Shown piece by piece: positions 1 through 8,721 of a stretch of DNA of 37,528 nucleotides. This stretch comes from Xanthobacteraceae bacterium. Its GTDB lineage: Bacteria; Pseudomonadota; Alphaproteobacteria; Rhizobiales; Xanthobacteraceae. Both the position numbers and the translations under genes were made by a program. Where the stretch lies: assembly GCA_022844485.1 (NCBI GenBank), contig JALHLQ010000032.1, positions 1 through 37,528 on the forward strand. Direction: 5' to 3'. Position 1 is the stretch's first letter; the number at the start of each line of letters is the position of its first letter. The notes under the pieces were generated by a model. The model was not told the origin of the DNA, searched no databases, and worked only from the letters and a program-made list of their open reading frames with translations.

Positions 1-1556
1 ACCACGTCGCCGATGCGGTTTGCCGCCTGCGACAGATCGTTGATGCGCGCGTCGGTCTTCTCGGCCTGCTTCACCGCCTCGGCGGCGATGCGGCTACTCT
101 CCTGCACCTGGCGCGAGATCTCCGTGATCGAGCCCGCCATCTCTTCCGAGGCGGAGGCCACGGATTGCACGTTGGACGAGGCCTCCTCGGAGGCCGACGC
201 AACCATGCCGGCGAGCTGCTGGCTCGTCTCCGCCGTATGGGTCAGCGTGTTCGCCGCCGCTTCCAGCTCGGTCGAGGCTGACGACACCGTCTCGATAATG
301 CCGCCGACCGCCGCCTGGAAGTCGCCCGCGAGCTTGTGCATGGCGGCGCGTTTCTCTTCCACCGCGCGCTTCTCGTTTTCCACCTGCTGCAGGCGCAGCC
401 GCTCGGCTTCCGTCATGTTGTCCTTGAACACCTGCACGGAGGCCGCCATGGCGCCGATCTCGTCGCCGCGATCGCGGCCGGGAACGACGACGGACGCGTC
501 GCCTGCGGCAAGTTCTTTCATGGATAAGGCAAGCTTGCCCAACGGCCGTGTGATGCTGCGCGACATCACGAACACCACGACCAAAGTTCCCGTCAGCGTG
601 ACTGCGACAAGGGCGGCAAGAAAGGCAAGGCCACGCGTCGCTTCGGATTGAACCGCGCTTGTGAATTCGGCAAGGTCGGCCGCGAGCCGATCCTCGACGG
701 TCTTGAGCACATCGATGCGGGCCGTCGTCGCTTCAAACCAGGTTTTCCCATCCAGCCCGGGCATGGCTCCGTTCAAGCCGCCCGCGGCGACGATCGCGCG
801 CATGCGCGCAACCTCTTCGGTGACGCGCCCCGACAACGACTGTTTATAGAAACTGCGCTGCGCCGGACTGGCGGCCGCCTCAAACTCGCTAAAGTAGGTG
901 TCTTGCGCGGCTGAGAGGCCGAGAACCCGTATGTAGCCGCCGAGATCGAATTTGCCCGCGGATATACCCGCTGCGCCAGTGGCTCGTTCCTGTCCGGAAC
1001 GCTCTTTGCCTTGCATGAAGCTGACATAGGCGGAGATGGCGTTGACCACGTCTCCCCGATCGCTGGCCTTGGCGATCTCCCGCGTCACCGCCAAAAGCTT
1101 GCCGATCGTATCGGTGAAGTAGGAGTTTGAAGCTTGCGCCGTGATCGAAAGCGCGTTGATCTCCGCCCGATGGGAATCGATCGCCGCGACAGCGGCCTCG
1201 GCCTTTGACAGAGTCTCTTTGAATTCGCTTGAGCTTGCAGCCTTCTCCAACTCGCTGAGGAAGCGGCCGGTAACGCCGCGCTGATCATCCGTCAATTTGC
1301 GTTGCGCCGGCAATTCGGTCTTGAGTTGCGCCCCCTTGCTACCGACGAAAACGGCGGACGCACCACGTTCGCGCTGCAACTCGTGCACAAAGCGGCTTAT
1401 TGCAGAAACGGCGTCGGCAAATCCGGCCAGACGCACCATTTCGCTCCGTTCTTCCCACTTGACTTCAAAGTTGTAAGCCGCAAGCCCGACCAGAAGCATG
1501 ATGGGAACACAGACTGCAATCGCAAGCCGGGGGGCGATCTTTAGTTTAGCAAGCAT
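1..1556 (-). CDS. Methyl-accepting chemotaxis protein with NIT sensor domain (3' end outside window)
   Basis: The visible 518 residues begin with an ATG at 1556, and the C-terminus lies beyond the left edge. A first membrane segment (about residues 9-28) is followed by a long periplasmic helical region containing the run LQRERGASAVFVGSKG, typical of NIT (nitrate/nitrite-sensing type, PF08376) domains. A second membrane segment lies near 305-327, then HAMP (about 328-380), then the start of the cytoplasmic coiled-coil signalling domain ([19 protein letters not shown]). By family knowledge it is an inner-membrane chemoreceptor that signals to CheA/CheW; nitrate or nitrite as ligand is inferred only from the NIT family name. 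The next gene downstream in position, at 2205-4250, is a second receptor in the same orientation. Positions 1-480 match 2701-3180 of that gene with about nine differences, while the sensor halves are unrelated. No cheA or cheW is in the window. Confidence 0.93.
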   Translation of the reverse strand, partial: MLAKLKIAPRLAIAVCVPIMLLVGLAAYNFEVKWEERSEMVRLAGFADAVSAISRFVHELQRERGASAVFVGSKGAQLKTELPAQRKLTDDQRGVTGRFLSELEKAASSSEFKETLSKAEAAVAAIDSHRAEINALSITAQASNSYFTDTIGKLLAVTREIAKASDRGDVVNAISAYVSFMQGKERSGQERATGAAGISAGKFDLGGYIRVLGLSAAQDTYFSEFEAAASPAQRSFYKQSLSGRVTEEVARMRAIVAAGGLNGAMPGLDGKTWFEATTARIDVLKTVEDRLAADLAEFTSAVQSEATRGLAFLAALVAVTLTGTLVVVFVMSRSITRPLGKLALSMKELAAGDASVVVPGRDRGDEIGAMAASVQVFKDNMTEAERLRLQQVENEKRAVEEKRAAMHKLAGDFQAAVGGIIETVSSASTELEAAANTLTHTAETSQQLAGMVASASEEASSNVQSVASASEEMAGSITEISRQVQESSRIAAEAVKQAEKTDARINDLSQAANRIGDV

Positions 1557-1963
1557 GGAATACCTCCATTCTTGCATCCGCCGAAGCACCGTGTTCACCT
1601 TGGCTCAAAGCGAAGGTTTTGGCCTGGTTGCAGCACGACATCTCGCCTGATGCGGATCAATATGGTCGAGTCGTTCGGTCAGGTCGTCCTGCGTAGAACG
1701 CGCGCTTCCGAAAGGGCTTTCACGCGCTTCCGGACGAGCTTTCTGAACGCTGATTCGCCCTAAAGAGATACCGAAACCAATTTTGGTCCAATTCCTAAAG
1801 GAATCCTTAACGGACTCTACCCCTTGCCTAACCCGGGGTCCGCGGCGAGACGGCGCTTGCCTGGCCTGGCATGCGTAGCTCATTCCTTCTGCCGACAAGG
1901 AGAACGCGGGCGCCGAGGTGGGATCGGCGCCCGCGGTTCACCAATGCTCGCCGCCTTGCTCCG
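1557..1963. other. Intergenic region upstream of the NIT chemoreceptor
   Basis: About 400 bases without a convincing gene. The only open frame of note (minus strand, 1605-1898, 97 codons) has no recognisable domain and an arginine-rich, shadow-like composition. The stretch 1760-1820 is locally AT-rich and probably holds the promoter of the minus-strand receptor gene, but I cannot assign -35 and -10 boxes with confidence. Confidence 0.4.
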
Positions 1964-2207
1964 TTAAGCGGCGCGCACGGTGGTGAGGAATTTTTCGACC
2001 CTCAATCGTCAGGTGGCTTCGCGACGGCGAGGCCCACCCTTGACGCGGGCACGGCGCGCTCCGCGCCTTTGCCCGCCCTACGAAATCATGCGGCACGCAC
2101 GCACGGTGTTGAGGAACTTGTTGACCTCGATCGTAGGGTGGGCTTCGCGACGCGAAGCCCACGCCTTGACGCGGGCACGGCGCGCCTTTGTCCGCCCTAC
2201 GAAATCA
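1964..2207 (-). repeat. Tandem copies of the chemoreceptor 3' end joined by a palindrome
   Basis: Three successive segments start at about 1968, 2090 and 2209 (spacings 122 and 119 bp). The third is the true 3' end of the receptor gene at 2205-4250. Read on the minus strand, the first copy still encodes the receptor tail [11 protein letters not shown] followed by a TAA stop (1964-1999), and the second encodes the degraded tail EVNKFLNTVRA (about 2094-2128). Between the tails lies a palindromic spacer containing the arms GTGGGCTTCGCG (2138-2149) and CGCGAAGCCCAC (2151-2162). These are nested in the outer arms TCGTAGGG (2131-2138) and CCCTACGA (2195-2202). The copies look like remnants of repeated duplication of the gene end plus its downstream palindrome. 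The full-length structure just after the stop codon could also end transcription. Confidence 0.75.
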
Positions 2208-4250
2208 TGCGGCGCGCACGGTGGTGAGGAATTTCTCGACCTCGACTTTCAGCCGGCTGCTTTCGCTGGAGAGTGACTGCGCCGAGGACAGCACCTGGGT
2301 CGAGGCGGAGCCCGTCTCCGTGGCGCCCTTGTTCACGTCGCCGATGTTCTGCGCCACCTGCGAGGTGCCCTGCGCCGCCTGCTGGACGTTGCGGGCGATC
2401 TCCTGCGTCGCCGCGCCCTGCTCTTCCACCGCCGCCGCGATCGTCGCCGCAATCTCCGAGATGCGGTTGATGGTGCCGCCGATCTCCTTGATGGCGGCGA
2501 CCGATTCTTCGGTGGCCGTCTGCATCCCGGCGATCTGCGTCGAGATCTCGTCGGTCGCTTTCGCGGTCTGAGCGGCCAGCGCCTTCACCTCCTGCGCGAC
2601 CACGGCAAAGCCCCGGCCCGCCTCGCCGGCGCGCGCCGCCTCGATCGTGGCGTTGAGCGCCAGCAGGTTCGTCTGCTCGGCAATGGCGGTGATCAGCTTC
2701 ACCACGTCGCCGATGCGGTTTGCCGCCTGCGACAGATCGTTGATGCGCGCGTCGGTCTTCTCGGCCTGCTTCACCGCCTCGGCGGCGATGCGGCTACTCT
2801 CCTGCACCTGGCGCGAGATTTCCGTGATCGAGCCCGCCATCTCTTCCGAGGCGGAGGCCACGGATTGCACGTTGGATGACGCCTCCTCGGAGGCCGACGC
2901 CACCATGCCGGCGAGCTGCTGGCTCGTCTCCGCCGTATGGGTCAGCGTGTTCGCCGCCGCTTCCAGCTCGGTCGAGGCTGACGATACCGTCTCGATGATG
3001 CCGCCGACCGCCGCCTGGAAGTCGCCCGCGAGCTTGTGCATGGCGGCGCGTTTCTCTTCCGCCGCGCGCTTCTCGTTTTCGACCTGCTGCAGACGCAGCC
3101 GCTCGGCTTCCGTCATGTTGTCCTTGAACACCTGCACGGAGGCCGCCATGGCGCCGATCTCGTCGCCGCGATCGCGGCCGGGAATTTCGGTCTTCGTGTC
3201 GCCGGCGGCGAGCTGCTTCATGGCATCCGTCATGCCGGTGACCGGTTTCACAACGCTGCGGGTGATCAGCCAGGCAAACAGGATGCCGAGCAGGAGACCC
3301 ACGATCGAGAGGGCCACCGCGATGGTCTGCGTCCGCGACATCATGGCGTCGCTTTCGGCCACTTGCTGCTTGCGCGCCTCGCCCTGCGAGGTGCGCAATT
3401 GCTCGCCGACTGCTTCGATCTCGCGGGCGTGCTTGCGCATCGGGCCGGTGATCAGTTCGTCGATGGCCTTTGCGCTCGCAACCACGTCGTTCACGTACTT
3501 TTCGTAATTGGCGAGACCGGCGAAACCCTGCTCGAACCTTTGCCGCAACGGCGGGGTGGAGGCCTTTTTCAGCGTATCGGCCTTGCCGTCGTTGATCGCC
3601 TTGAACCTCTCGTTCAACGCCGCGAACCGCTGTTCGTCCGGTTGCGCCAGGAACCGTATGATGTCGGTGCGGGCAAGCAGATATTGCATGCGCATCGCCG
3701 CCATCGCGGCGGCCGCATCCGAGACCTGTGCGGCGTTGGCCGCTTCGATCGCCTCCTGGATCAACGGCAGCGTGGCGGCGGAGGTCTCGTCCATGCGCTT
3801 GATCCCCTCCTCGCGCTTGGTGCGCAACTCGACAACCTGCGCGAAGCCCTTCAGATAGGCTTGGAGATCCTCCTCCATGTCCTTGAGCATTTTTTGCCGG
3901 ATCGGCGCGCGCGTCGTCGCCAGCGTGTCGGACAAAAGCTTGAAGGTCTCTTCCCGCAGCTTGGCGATGGCGTCGACCCGCGCTTTCTCCCCCGTGTCCT
4001 CGAAAAGGAGCACGTTGCGGCGGATGTCGGTGACGTTGCCGTCAATCACGGCGACATTGATCGTATTGCTCGAGATGCGCGCATAGGCATCGAAGGTTTC
4101 GTCCAAGCTGCGCAGCCCGAAAACCGACGAGCCGCCGATGGCCGCCATCAGCGCCAGCACGAGGCCAAAGCCGGCATAGGTGCGTGTGCCGATTTTTACA
4201 GACTTGATAAAGCTGACCTTCTGGCCGGCCTGTTCGATTGTGTCGCTCAT
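2205..4250 (-). CDS. Methyl-accepting chemotaxis protein with long helical-bundle sensor
   Basis: A complete 681-residue receptor. I chose the ATG at 4250, preceded by GGGGAC about seven bases upstream, over an in-frame TTG four codons earlier. Layout: membrane segment 25-46; periplasmic region 47-305, all helical and about 260 residues, the size expected of an HBM-type two-bundle sensor; membrane segment 309-330; HAMP 331-384; signalling domain about 420-650, with the hairpin tip at [20 protein letters not shown] and following residues (524-555). It should sense a small ligand in the periplasm and control the CheA kinase, with methylation of cytoplasmic glutamates for adaptation. HBM relatives bind organic acids, but no ligand can be read from this sequence. 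The protein ends in [11 protein letters not shown] without a CheR-docking pentapeptide. The gene end is repeated twice further downstream, and the signalling segment is almost identical to that of the neighbouring NIT receptor. Confidence 0.95.
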   Translation of the reverse strand: MSDTIEQAGQKVSFIKSVKIGTRTYAGFGLVLALMAAIGGSSVFGLRSLDETFDAYARISSNTINVAVIDGNVTDIRRNVLLFEDTGEKARVDAIAKLREETFKLLSDTLATTRAPIRQKMLKDMEEDLQAYLKGFAQVVELRTKREEGIKRMDETSAATLPLIQEAIEAANAAQVSDAAAAMAAMRMQYLLARTDIIRFLAQPDEQRFAALNERFKAINDGKADTLKKASTPPLRQRFEQGFAGLANYEKYVNDVVASAKAIDELITGPMRKHAREIEAVGEQLRTSQGEARKQQVAESDAMMSRTQTIAVALSIVGLLLGILFAWLITRSVVKPVTGMTDAMKQLAAGDTKTEIPGRDRGDEIGAMAASVQVFKDNMTEAERLRLQQVENEKRAAEEKRAAMHKLAGDFQAAVGGIIETVSSASTELEAAANTLTHTAETSQQLAGMVASASEEASSNVQSVASASEEMAGSITEISRQVQESSRIAAEAVKQAEKTDARINDLSQAANRIGDVVKLITAIAEQTNLLALNATIEAARAGEAGRGFAVVAQEVKALAAQTAKATDEISTQIAGMQTATEESVAAIKEIGGTINRISEIAATIAAAVEEQGAATQEIARNVQQAAQGTSQVAQNIGDVNKGATETGSASTQVLSSAQSLSSESSRLKVEVEKFLTTVRAA

Positions 4251-4753
4251 GAATGTCCCCAAAGAGATCCCCGCGAGCGGCGGCGCGCCGCCGCTGTCAG
4301 CCGGACGGCTGCTCGCTCGACAAGCGCATGGTTAACGAAGCCGGTTAACGAGCGGTTGAAAACGCGAAGCTTCTCAGTATTTCGATACTCCCCGCTGAGA
4401 AAAATTCGGCTTCACGTACCGGAATACCTTTGGACTTCTGGAAAGCATTCCGACTTACAGACTCTGGTCCGGCGCCTATTGTGTGAGTATTGCTTCTCGC
4501 CTTTGACCTATTGCTTGGCGCGGAAGCGCTCGGCCCAGCGCTGTAGCCGCTATTTGGTCATTATTGTTCTTAAGCCTCCGGAGATACGAATTTTAATTCT
4601 TCGACTAATCTTTGCAACCATGCCGTGTGCTTGGGCCCGATCACCCCTAATCGAGGCGAAGGAAGATAGCGGGGAAAACGGTACCCCGCGGCGGCTTGTC
4701 AGTTTGACTCGGTTCAGATTCCCTGTCTGCGGCGATTCGGGGGCTGATTCGAG
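4251..4753. promoter_or_regulatory. Divergent intergenic region between chemoreceptor and outer-membrane protein gene
   Basis: About 500 bases separate the start of the minus-strand receptor (4250) from the plus-strand outer-membrane-like gene (4754), so promoters for both must lie here. The stretch 4370-4640 is clearly more AT-rich than its surroundings. A TTAA pair occurs at 4332-4335 and 4345-4348, but with nine rather than seven bases between, so it does not match the CtrA consensus. A TTGACC at 4503-4508 could be a -35 box but has no good -10 partner. No gene is supported here. Confidence 0.4.
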
Positions 4754-5773
4754 ATGGCGATTGCGCAACGATTCTTCGCTGCACCAATAGGTTTCGGCCT
4801 TTTCCTCACCCCCGCTCTCGCGGCCGATCTTCCACGCAAAGCTCCGCCCGCGCCGGCCAGGGCCGTCTACGATCGCTGCGCCAAGGTGGAGCCGCCGCCC
4901 GGCACGCCGTCCGTTCCCGGCGGCGACATCTTCGGCTTCACCAGTCCGACCGATATCGGCGACCCCTGCTCGTGGGCGCTCGCCTCCGAGCATTCCGCGC
5001 GCGCCGGCAAGCGCGACCGCGACTACTTCGCGCTGAGCAGCAAGACGCAACTCGCCTACACCTATTCGGATCGCGTCGCCGTCGCCTTCTCCGCCTTCAC
5101 GAGCTACACGGACTGGTCGAACGTGACCGTCGCGCAGGATGCGCTCGCGGGCGAAGGCAACGGCGTGCTCGTCACGGCGCTCGATAAGGGAGCCTTCGAC
5201 GGGTTCTCCAGCGAGATCGCACTGCGGTTGCTCGCCCGCAGTCGCGGCCAGCCGTTCGCGATCACGGTGTCGGCGGAGCCGCGCTGGTCGCGGATCGACG
5301 CGCTCACCGGATGGCGGGCGGAGGGCTACGGCGCGGAGTTCAAGCTGTTCGTGGACGTGGCGCTGACGGAACGCGTGTTTGCCGCCATGAACTTCAATTA
5401 CGCGCTCGGCACGCAAAAATTCGACATTCCCAATGCCGCCTGGTCGGATTCCTCCGCAACGAACGTGTCGGCGGCGCTGACCGCGCAGATCCACTCCGCC
5501 GAGAAGCAGGTCGTCGAAGGCGTCTTCATCGGCGTGGAAGGGCGTTTCCGGTCGTCCTTCCAAGGACTCGGACTCGACCACAATGTCGGCAACGCCTTGT
5601 TCTTCGGTCCGACCGCCGCGATCGCGTTCGATGGCGGACGGATGCTCAACGTGGTGTGGACGCCGCAGGTCGCCGGGCGCGCGCGTCCGGCAAGCGCACC
5701 GGGGTCGCTCGACCTCGACAACCTCGAGCGGCACGAATTCCGCGTGAAGTTCGCGACGCCGCTCGGCGGGTGA
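4754..5773 (+). CDS. Predicted outer-membrane beta-barrel protein
   Basis: A 339-residue protein with a clear Sec signal peptide (MAIAQRFF...LTPALA, cleavage after about residue 23) followed by ADLPRKAPP, the mature N-terminus typical of small Rhizobiales outer-membrane proteins. The rest alternates polar and hydrophobic residues in short strands (LAYTYSDRVAVAFSAFTSY, FAAMNFNYALGTQKFDI, AALTAQIHSAEKQVVEGVF, MLNVVWTPQVAGRA, HEFRVKFATPLGG), as expected for a beta barrel. I do not recognise a specific family, and no enzymatic motif is visible. There are two cysteines near the N-terminus (residues about 42 and 76) that could form a disulfide. It stands alone, divergent from the chemoreceptor, and is followed by the REP array. 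A role as a porin-like or structural outer-membrane protein is inference from composition only. Confidence 0.75.
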   Translation: MAIAQRFFAAPIGFGLFLTPALAADLPRKAPPAPARAVYDRCAKVEPPPGTPSVPGGDIFGFTSPTDIGDPCSWALASEHSARAGKRDRDYFALSSKTQLAYTYSDRVAVAFSAFTSYTDWSNVTVAQDALAGEGNGVLVTALDKGAFDGFSSEIALRLLARSRGQPFAITVSAEPRWSRIDALTGWRAEGYGAEFKLFVDVALTERVFAAMNFNYALGTQKFDIPNAAWSDSSATNVSAALTAQIHSAEKQVVEGVFIGVEGRFRSSFQGLGLDHNVGNALFFGPTAAIAFDGGRMLNVVWTPQVAGRARPASAPGSLDLDNLERHEFRVKFATPLGG

Positions 5774-5887
5774 CGCCGTCATGACACGACTTGCGTCGGC
5801 CCGACGACGCTTTCGCTTCCGTCGCGCGGGGGCGCGACCGACATCAAGGGGGATTTCATGACACCAACTCATCACGACTCAGCATCT

Positions 5888-6469
5888 GTAGCCCGGGTTG
5901 AGCGCAGCGATACCCGGGGGATACACTCACCAAAACCCGGATTTCGCTTCGCTCAATCCGGGCTACGATCCATGATCAAGATGCGCATCTGGAGCGCAGC
6001 GATACCCGGGGGATACACTCACCAAAACCCGGATTTCGCTTCGCTCAATCCGGGCTACGATCCATGATCAAGATGCGCATCTGTAGCCCGGGTTGAGCGC
6101 AGCGAAACCCGGGATACGGTCCTGTGAGCAAATGCGCATCTGTAGCCCGGGTTGAGCGCAGCGAAACCCGGGAGGCGCATCCCAGCAAAACCCTACGGGG
6201 TCCGTGACTAAACTGCGCATCTGTAGCCCGGGTTGAGCGCAGCGAAACCCGGGGGATACACTCACCAAAACCCGGATTTCGCTTCGCTCAATCCAGGCTA
6301 CGATCCATGATCAAGATGCGCATCTGTAGCATCTGTAGCCCGGGTTGAGCGCAGCGAAACCCGGGAGGCGCATCCCAGCAAAACCCGGATTTCGCTTCGC
6401 TCAATCCGGGCTACGGTCCCGTGATCAAATGCGCATCTGTAGCCCGGGTTGAGCGCAGCGAAACCCGGG
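5888..6469. repeat. REP palindrome array, left of the RAYT gene
   Basis: A dense array of about eleven copies of a 31 bp imperfect palindrome, GTAGCCCGGGTTGAGCGC...GAAACCCGGG, in both orientations. Forward copies start at 5888, 6083, 6142, 6223, 6335 and 6439; reverse copies (CCCGGATTTCGC...CCGGGCTAC) start at 5936, 6028, 6271 and 6384; a truncated forward copy lies at 5992-6010. Linkers recur as well (for example GATCAAGATGCGCATCTG and GGATACACTCACCAAAA). Positions 5900-5991 are repeated exactly at 5992-6083 (92 bp period). The copies can form hairpins and probably end transcription of the gene at 4754-5773. The array continues on the other side of the transposase gene, the arrangement known for RAYT-REP systems. 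Confidence 0.95.
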
Positions 6470-6497
6470 AGTCACGCGCGGCGCTCTCCAAAATCCC

Positions 6498-7007
6498 CTA
6501 TCCCGTCGCCGACGTCGCCGCCCAATCTTCAGGGAGCGCGTTGTGTCGTACATAGGCGTGAAAAGACGAGTAGGGCCAGTCACGAATTCTGGTGACCAAT
6601 CCGTGCTTCACCGGGTTGAAATGGATGTAATCGACGTGGCGCGAGAAATCCTCGTCGTCGCGAATCGTGTGCTCCCAATACCGGCGCTGCCACAGGGCGC
6701 GTTCGCCATCTGAACGGCTGCCGATCGGCGTGCCGGACGCGACCACAGCCCTGGTGAATCGGCTCTTGATCAACCGCCATCGCTTCGGAAAGTTGGCGTC
6801 TCCATCGGGCAGGGTCATCACGACATGCAGATGCTCCGGCAGCACGACGATGGCGTCGATCGTGAACGGATGGTCTTGCCGCGTGGAGCGAAACGCCGCG
6901 CGCAGCGCGTTGATGTGATCGGTTAAGAGCCGCGAGCGGCGATCCGCCAGCGTGAGGGTGAAGAAATAAGTGCCGCCTGGAATGAAATTTCGCCGGTAGC
7001 GAACCAT
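6498..7007 (-). CDS. REP-associated tyrosine transposase (RAYT, IS200-like Y1 family)
   Basis: A 169-residue protein with the Y1 transposase fold (PF01797). The HUH metal-binding motif is visible as EHLHVVM (H59, H61), and the catalytic tyrosine lies in HVDYIHFNPVKHGLV (Y127). The tryptophan- and arginine-rich segment ALWQRRYWEHTIRDDEDF typical of RAYTs lies between them. By family knowledge these enzymes bind and nick single-stranded REP hairpins and are thought to spread them; unlike insertion sequences they are usually single-copy and vertically inherited. The gene is bracketed by REP palindromes on both sides (array at 5888-6469, copies at 7021-7156), and a further REP pair lies at 8722-8791. 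All motifs appear intact, so the protein is probably active. No ribosome-binding site is obvious upstream of the ATG, where a reverse REP copy begins 14 bases away. Confidence 0.94.
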   Translation of the reverse strand: MVRYRRNFIPGGTYFFTLTLADRRSRLLTDHINALRAAFRSTRQDHPFTIDAIVVLPEHLHVVMTLPDGDANFPKRWRLIKSRFTRAVVASGTPIGSRSDGERALWQRRYWEHTIRDDEDFSRHVDYIHFNPVKHGLVTRIRDWPYSSFHAYVRHNALPEDWAATSATG

Positions 7008-7020
7008 ACGGCAAGGATAC

Positions 7021-7156
7021 CCCGGATTTCGCTTCGCTCAATCCAGGCTACGATCCATGAACAAGATGCGCCTCTGAAGCCCGGGTTGAGCGCAGCGAAA
7101 CCCGGGAGGCGCATCCCAGCAAACCCCGGATTTCGCTGGCGCTCAATCCGGGCTAC
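7021..7156. repeat. REP palindromes, right of the RAYT gene
   Basis: Three copies of the same 31 bp palindrome: reverse at 7021-7051, forward at 7076-7106 (first bases GAAG instead of GTAG) and reverse at 7125-7156, the last with a small insertion in its centre (GCTGGCGCTC). Together with the left array they bracket the transposase gene. Confidence 0.92.
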
Positions 7157-7188
7157 TGATCCGGGATCAAACCTAGCCAGGAGGATGC

Positions 7189-7824
7189 GTGACGCTCTAC
7201 AATTTCTTTCGCTCGTCGGCCGCCTATCGCGTGCGCATCGCGCTCAATCTCAAGGGGATCGAATATGCGATGATCCCCGTCCATCTCTCGAAGGACGGCG
7301 GACACCACAAGCGGCCCGACTATCGCGCGGTGAATCCGCAGATGCGCGTGCCGTCGCTGCGGCTCGACAGCGGCGAGGTGCTGACGCAGTCGCTCGCCAT
7401 CATCGAATACCTCGAGGAGACGCACCCGCAGCCGCCGCTGCTGCCGCGCGATGCCGTCAAGCGGGCGCAGGTGCGCGCGGTCGCGCAGATCATCGCTTGC
7501 GACATCCACCCGCTCAACAATTCCGGCACGCTCGCCTACCTGCGCGACACGCTTCGCCAGGACCAGACGGCGATCGATGCCTGGTACGCGCATTGGATCA
7601 CCGCCGGATTCGATGCGATCGAAGCGCTGCTGACGCCCGGCCCTTATGCCTTCGGCGCCGAGGTGACGCTGGCCGACGTCTGCCTCGTTCCGCAACTCTA
7701 CAATGCGCGCCGGTTCAAGGTCCCGCTCGAACGCTTCCCGGTGATTCTGGCGGCGTGCGAGGCCTGCGAAACGCTGCCCGCATTCGCGCGCGCGCGGCCG
7801 GAAAACCAGCCTGATGCCGAGTGA
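7189..7824 (+). CDS. maiA: Maleylacetoacetate isomerase / zeta-class glutathione S-transferase
   Basis: A 211-residue protein starting at GTG, preceded by AGGAGG (7179-7184) at correct spacing. The N-terminal thioredoxin-like domain (1-80) holds the zeta-class active-site region FFRSSAAYRVRIALNLKGI, with serines in the glutathione site and alanine in place of the class cysteine, and the QSLAIIEYLEE glutathione-contact motif. The C-terminal all-helical domain includes DIHPLNNSGTLAYLRD, a signature of maleylacetoacetate isomerases. The enzyme would isomerise maleylacetoacetate to fumarylacetoacetate in tyrosine or homogentisate breakdown, in the cytosol. No hmgA or fahA partner is nearby, so a more general GST role remains possible. 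The stop overlaps the start of the following transporter gene by 11 bases, which suggests translational coupling. Confidence 0.9.
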   Translation: MTLYNFFRSSAAYRVRIALNLKGIEYAMIPVHLSKDGGHHKRPDYRAVNPQMRVPSLRLDSGEVLTQSLAIIEYLEETHPQPPLLPRDAVKRAQVRAVAQIIACDIHPLNNSGTLAYLRDTLRQDQTAIDAWYAHWITAGFDAIEALLTPGPYAFGAEVTLADVCLVPQLYNARRFKVPLERFPVILAACEACETLPAFARARPENQPDAE

Positions 7825-8716
7825 GCGCGCGGGCCGCACCAAGATCCTCCGGGTCGTCCTGTGGATGACCGGCGCGCTGCTCGCGTTTTCGGCCATGGCC
7901 GTGTCCATCCGCGAGCTTGCGGGACCGCTGAGCATCTTCGAGATTCTGGTCTTTCGGTCCGCCTCGGGCGTGCTTGTGCTTGGCCTGCTCGCCCTCATGC
8001 GTCGCGACATCCGCACCGAGCTGACGCTGCGTCATCTTCCGCTGCATGGCCTGCGCAACGTCATCCATTTCGGCGCCACCTATTCCTGGTCCCTCGCGCT
8101 CACGCTGCTGCCGATGGCGACCGTGTTCGCGCTCGAATTCACCGCGCCGGCCTGGGTGGCGCTGCTCGCGGTGCTGCTTCTCGGGGAACGGCTGACCGTG
8201 AGCCGGGCCGGCGCGGTGCTGCTCGGCTTCATCGGCGTGCTCGTGATCTTGCGGCCGGGATACGAATCCTTCCGCCCGGCCGCCTTCCTGGTCTTGAGCG
8301 CGGCGCTCGGCTTCGCCATCGTCGCGATCATCACCAAGAAGCTCACGCAGAGCCAGACCACGATCGCCATTCTGTTCTGGATGAACCTGATCCAGCTCCC
8401 GCTGACGCTGGCCGGATCCGATCCCGGCTTTCTGGCGAGGCTGACACCGGACATGACGCTTCCGATCATCGCCATCGGCATTGCGGGACTGGCCTCGCAC
8501 TTCTGCCTCACGAACGCTTTCCGCTCCGGCGATGCCATGATCGTGGTCCCGCTCGATTTCCTGCGGATTCCGCTGATCGCGCTGGTCGGCGCGACCGTCT
8601 ACGCCGAACCCCTCGATGCGTTCGTCTTCATCGGCGCCGGGATCATCATTGCCGGCATTCTCTGGAATCTCCACGCGGAAGCCCGAAAGCACGTCGAGCC
8701 GACGGACGCTGCTTGA
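7814..8716 (+). CDS. DMT-family (EamA) membrane transporter
   Basis: A 300-residue integral membrane protein with about ten transmembrane helices in two EamA repeats (approximately 15-145 and 160-290). Typical motifs are FALEFTAPAWVALLAVLLLGERLT at the end of helix 4 of the first repeat, followed by GFIGVLVILRPG, and PLDFLRIPLIALVGATVYAEPLD in the second. Members export amino acids, nucleobases or other metabolites; the substrate cannot be told from sequence. It overlaps the upstream isomerase gene by 11 bases and is probably co-transcribed with it. A REP pair follows the stop codon closely (8722-8791) and may end the transcript. Confidence 0.9.
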   Translation: MPSERAGRTKILRVVLWMTGALLAFSAMAVSIRELAGPLSIFEILVFRSASGVLVLGLLALMRRDIRTELTLRHLPLHGLRNVIHFGATYSWSLALTLLPMATVFALEFTAPAWVALLAVLLLGERLTVSRAGAVLLGFIGVLVILRPGYESFRPAAFLVLSAALGFAIVAIITKKLTQSQTTIAILFWMNLIQLPLTLAGSDPGFLARLTPDMTLPIIAIGIAGLASHFCLTNAFRSGDAMIVVPLDFLRIPLIALVGATVYAEPLDAFVFIGAGIIIAGILWNLHAEARKHVEPTDAA

Positions 8717-8721
8717 GCGTC

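Noticed and set aside
4332..4348. Possible CtrA-binding site (TTAA pair) upstream of the second chemoreceptor
   Set aside because: The spacing is nine bases instead of the seven required by the CtrA consensus.
3036..4790. A 584-codon open frame antisense to the second chemoreceptor
   Set aside because: Composition of a frame shadow (HRAGDQ, RRG runs), no domain, and the receptor on the other strand is unambiguous.
4550..5875. A 441-codon minus-strand open frame over the outer-membrane-like gene
   Set aside because: The plus-strand protein has a signal peptide and beta-strand pattern, whereas the minus-strand frame is arginine- and glutamate-rich without domains or a plausible start.
5888..6469. 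Repeat array that superficially resembles CRISPR
   Set aside because: Repeats are palindromic, occur in both orientations at irregular spacing, linkers are themselves repeated, and no cas genes are present; the RAYT explains the array.
7086..7814. Long plus-strand open frame starting in the REP copy before maiA
   Set aside because: It is in another frame of the maiA coding region, starts within a palindrome and shows no domain; maiA has a strong ribosome-binding site and complete GST motifs.
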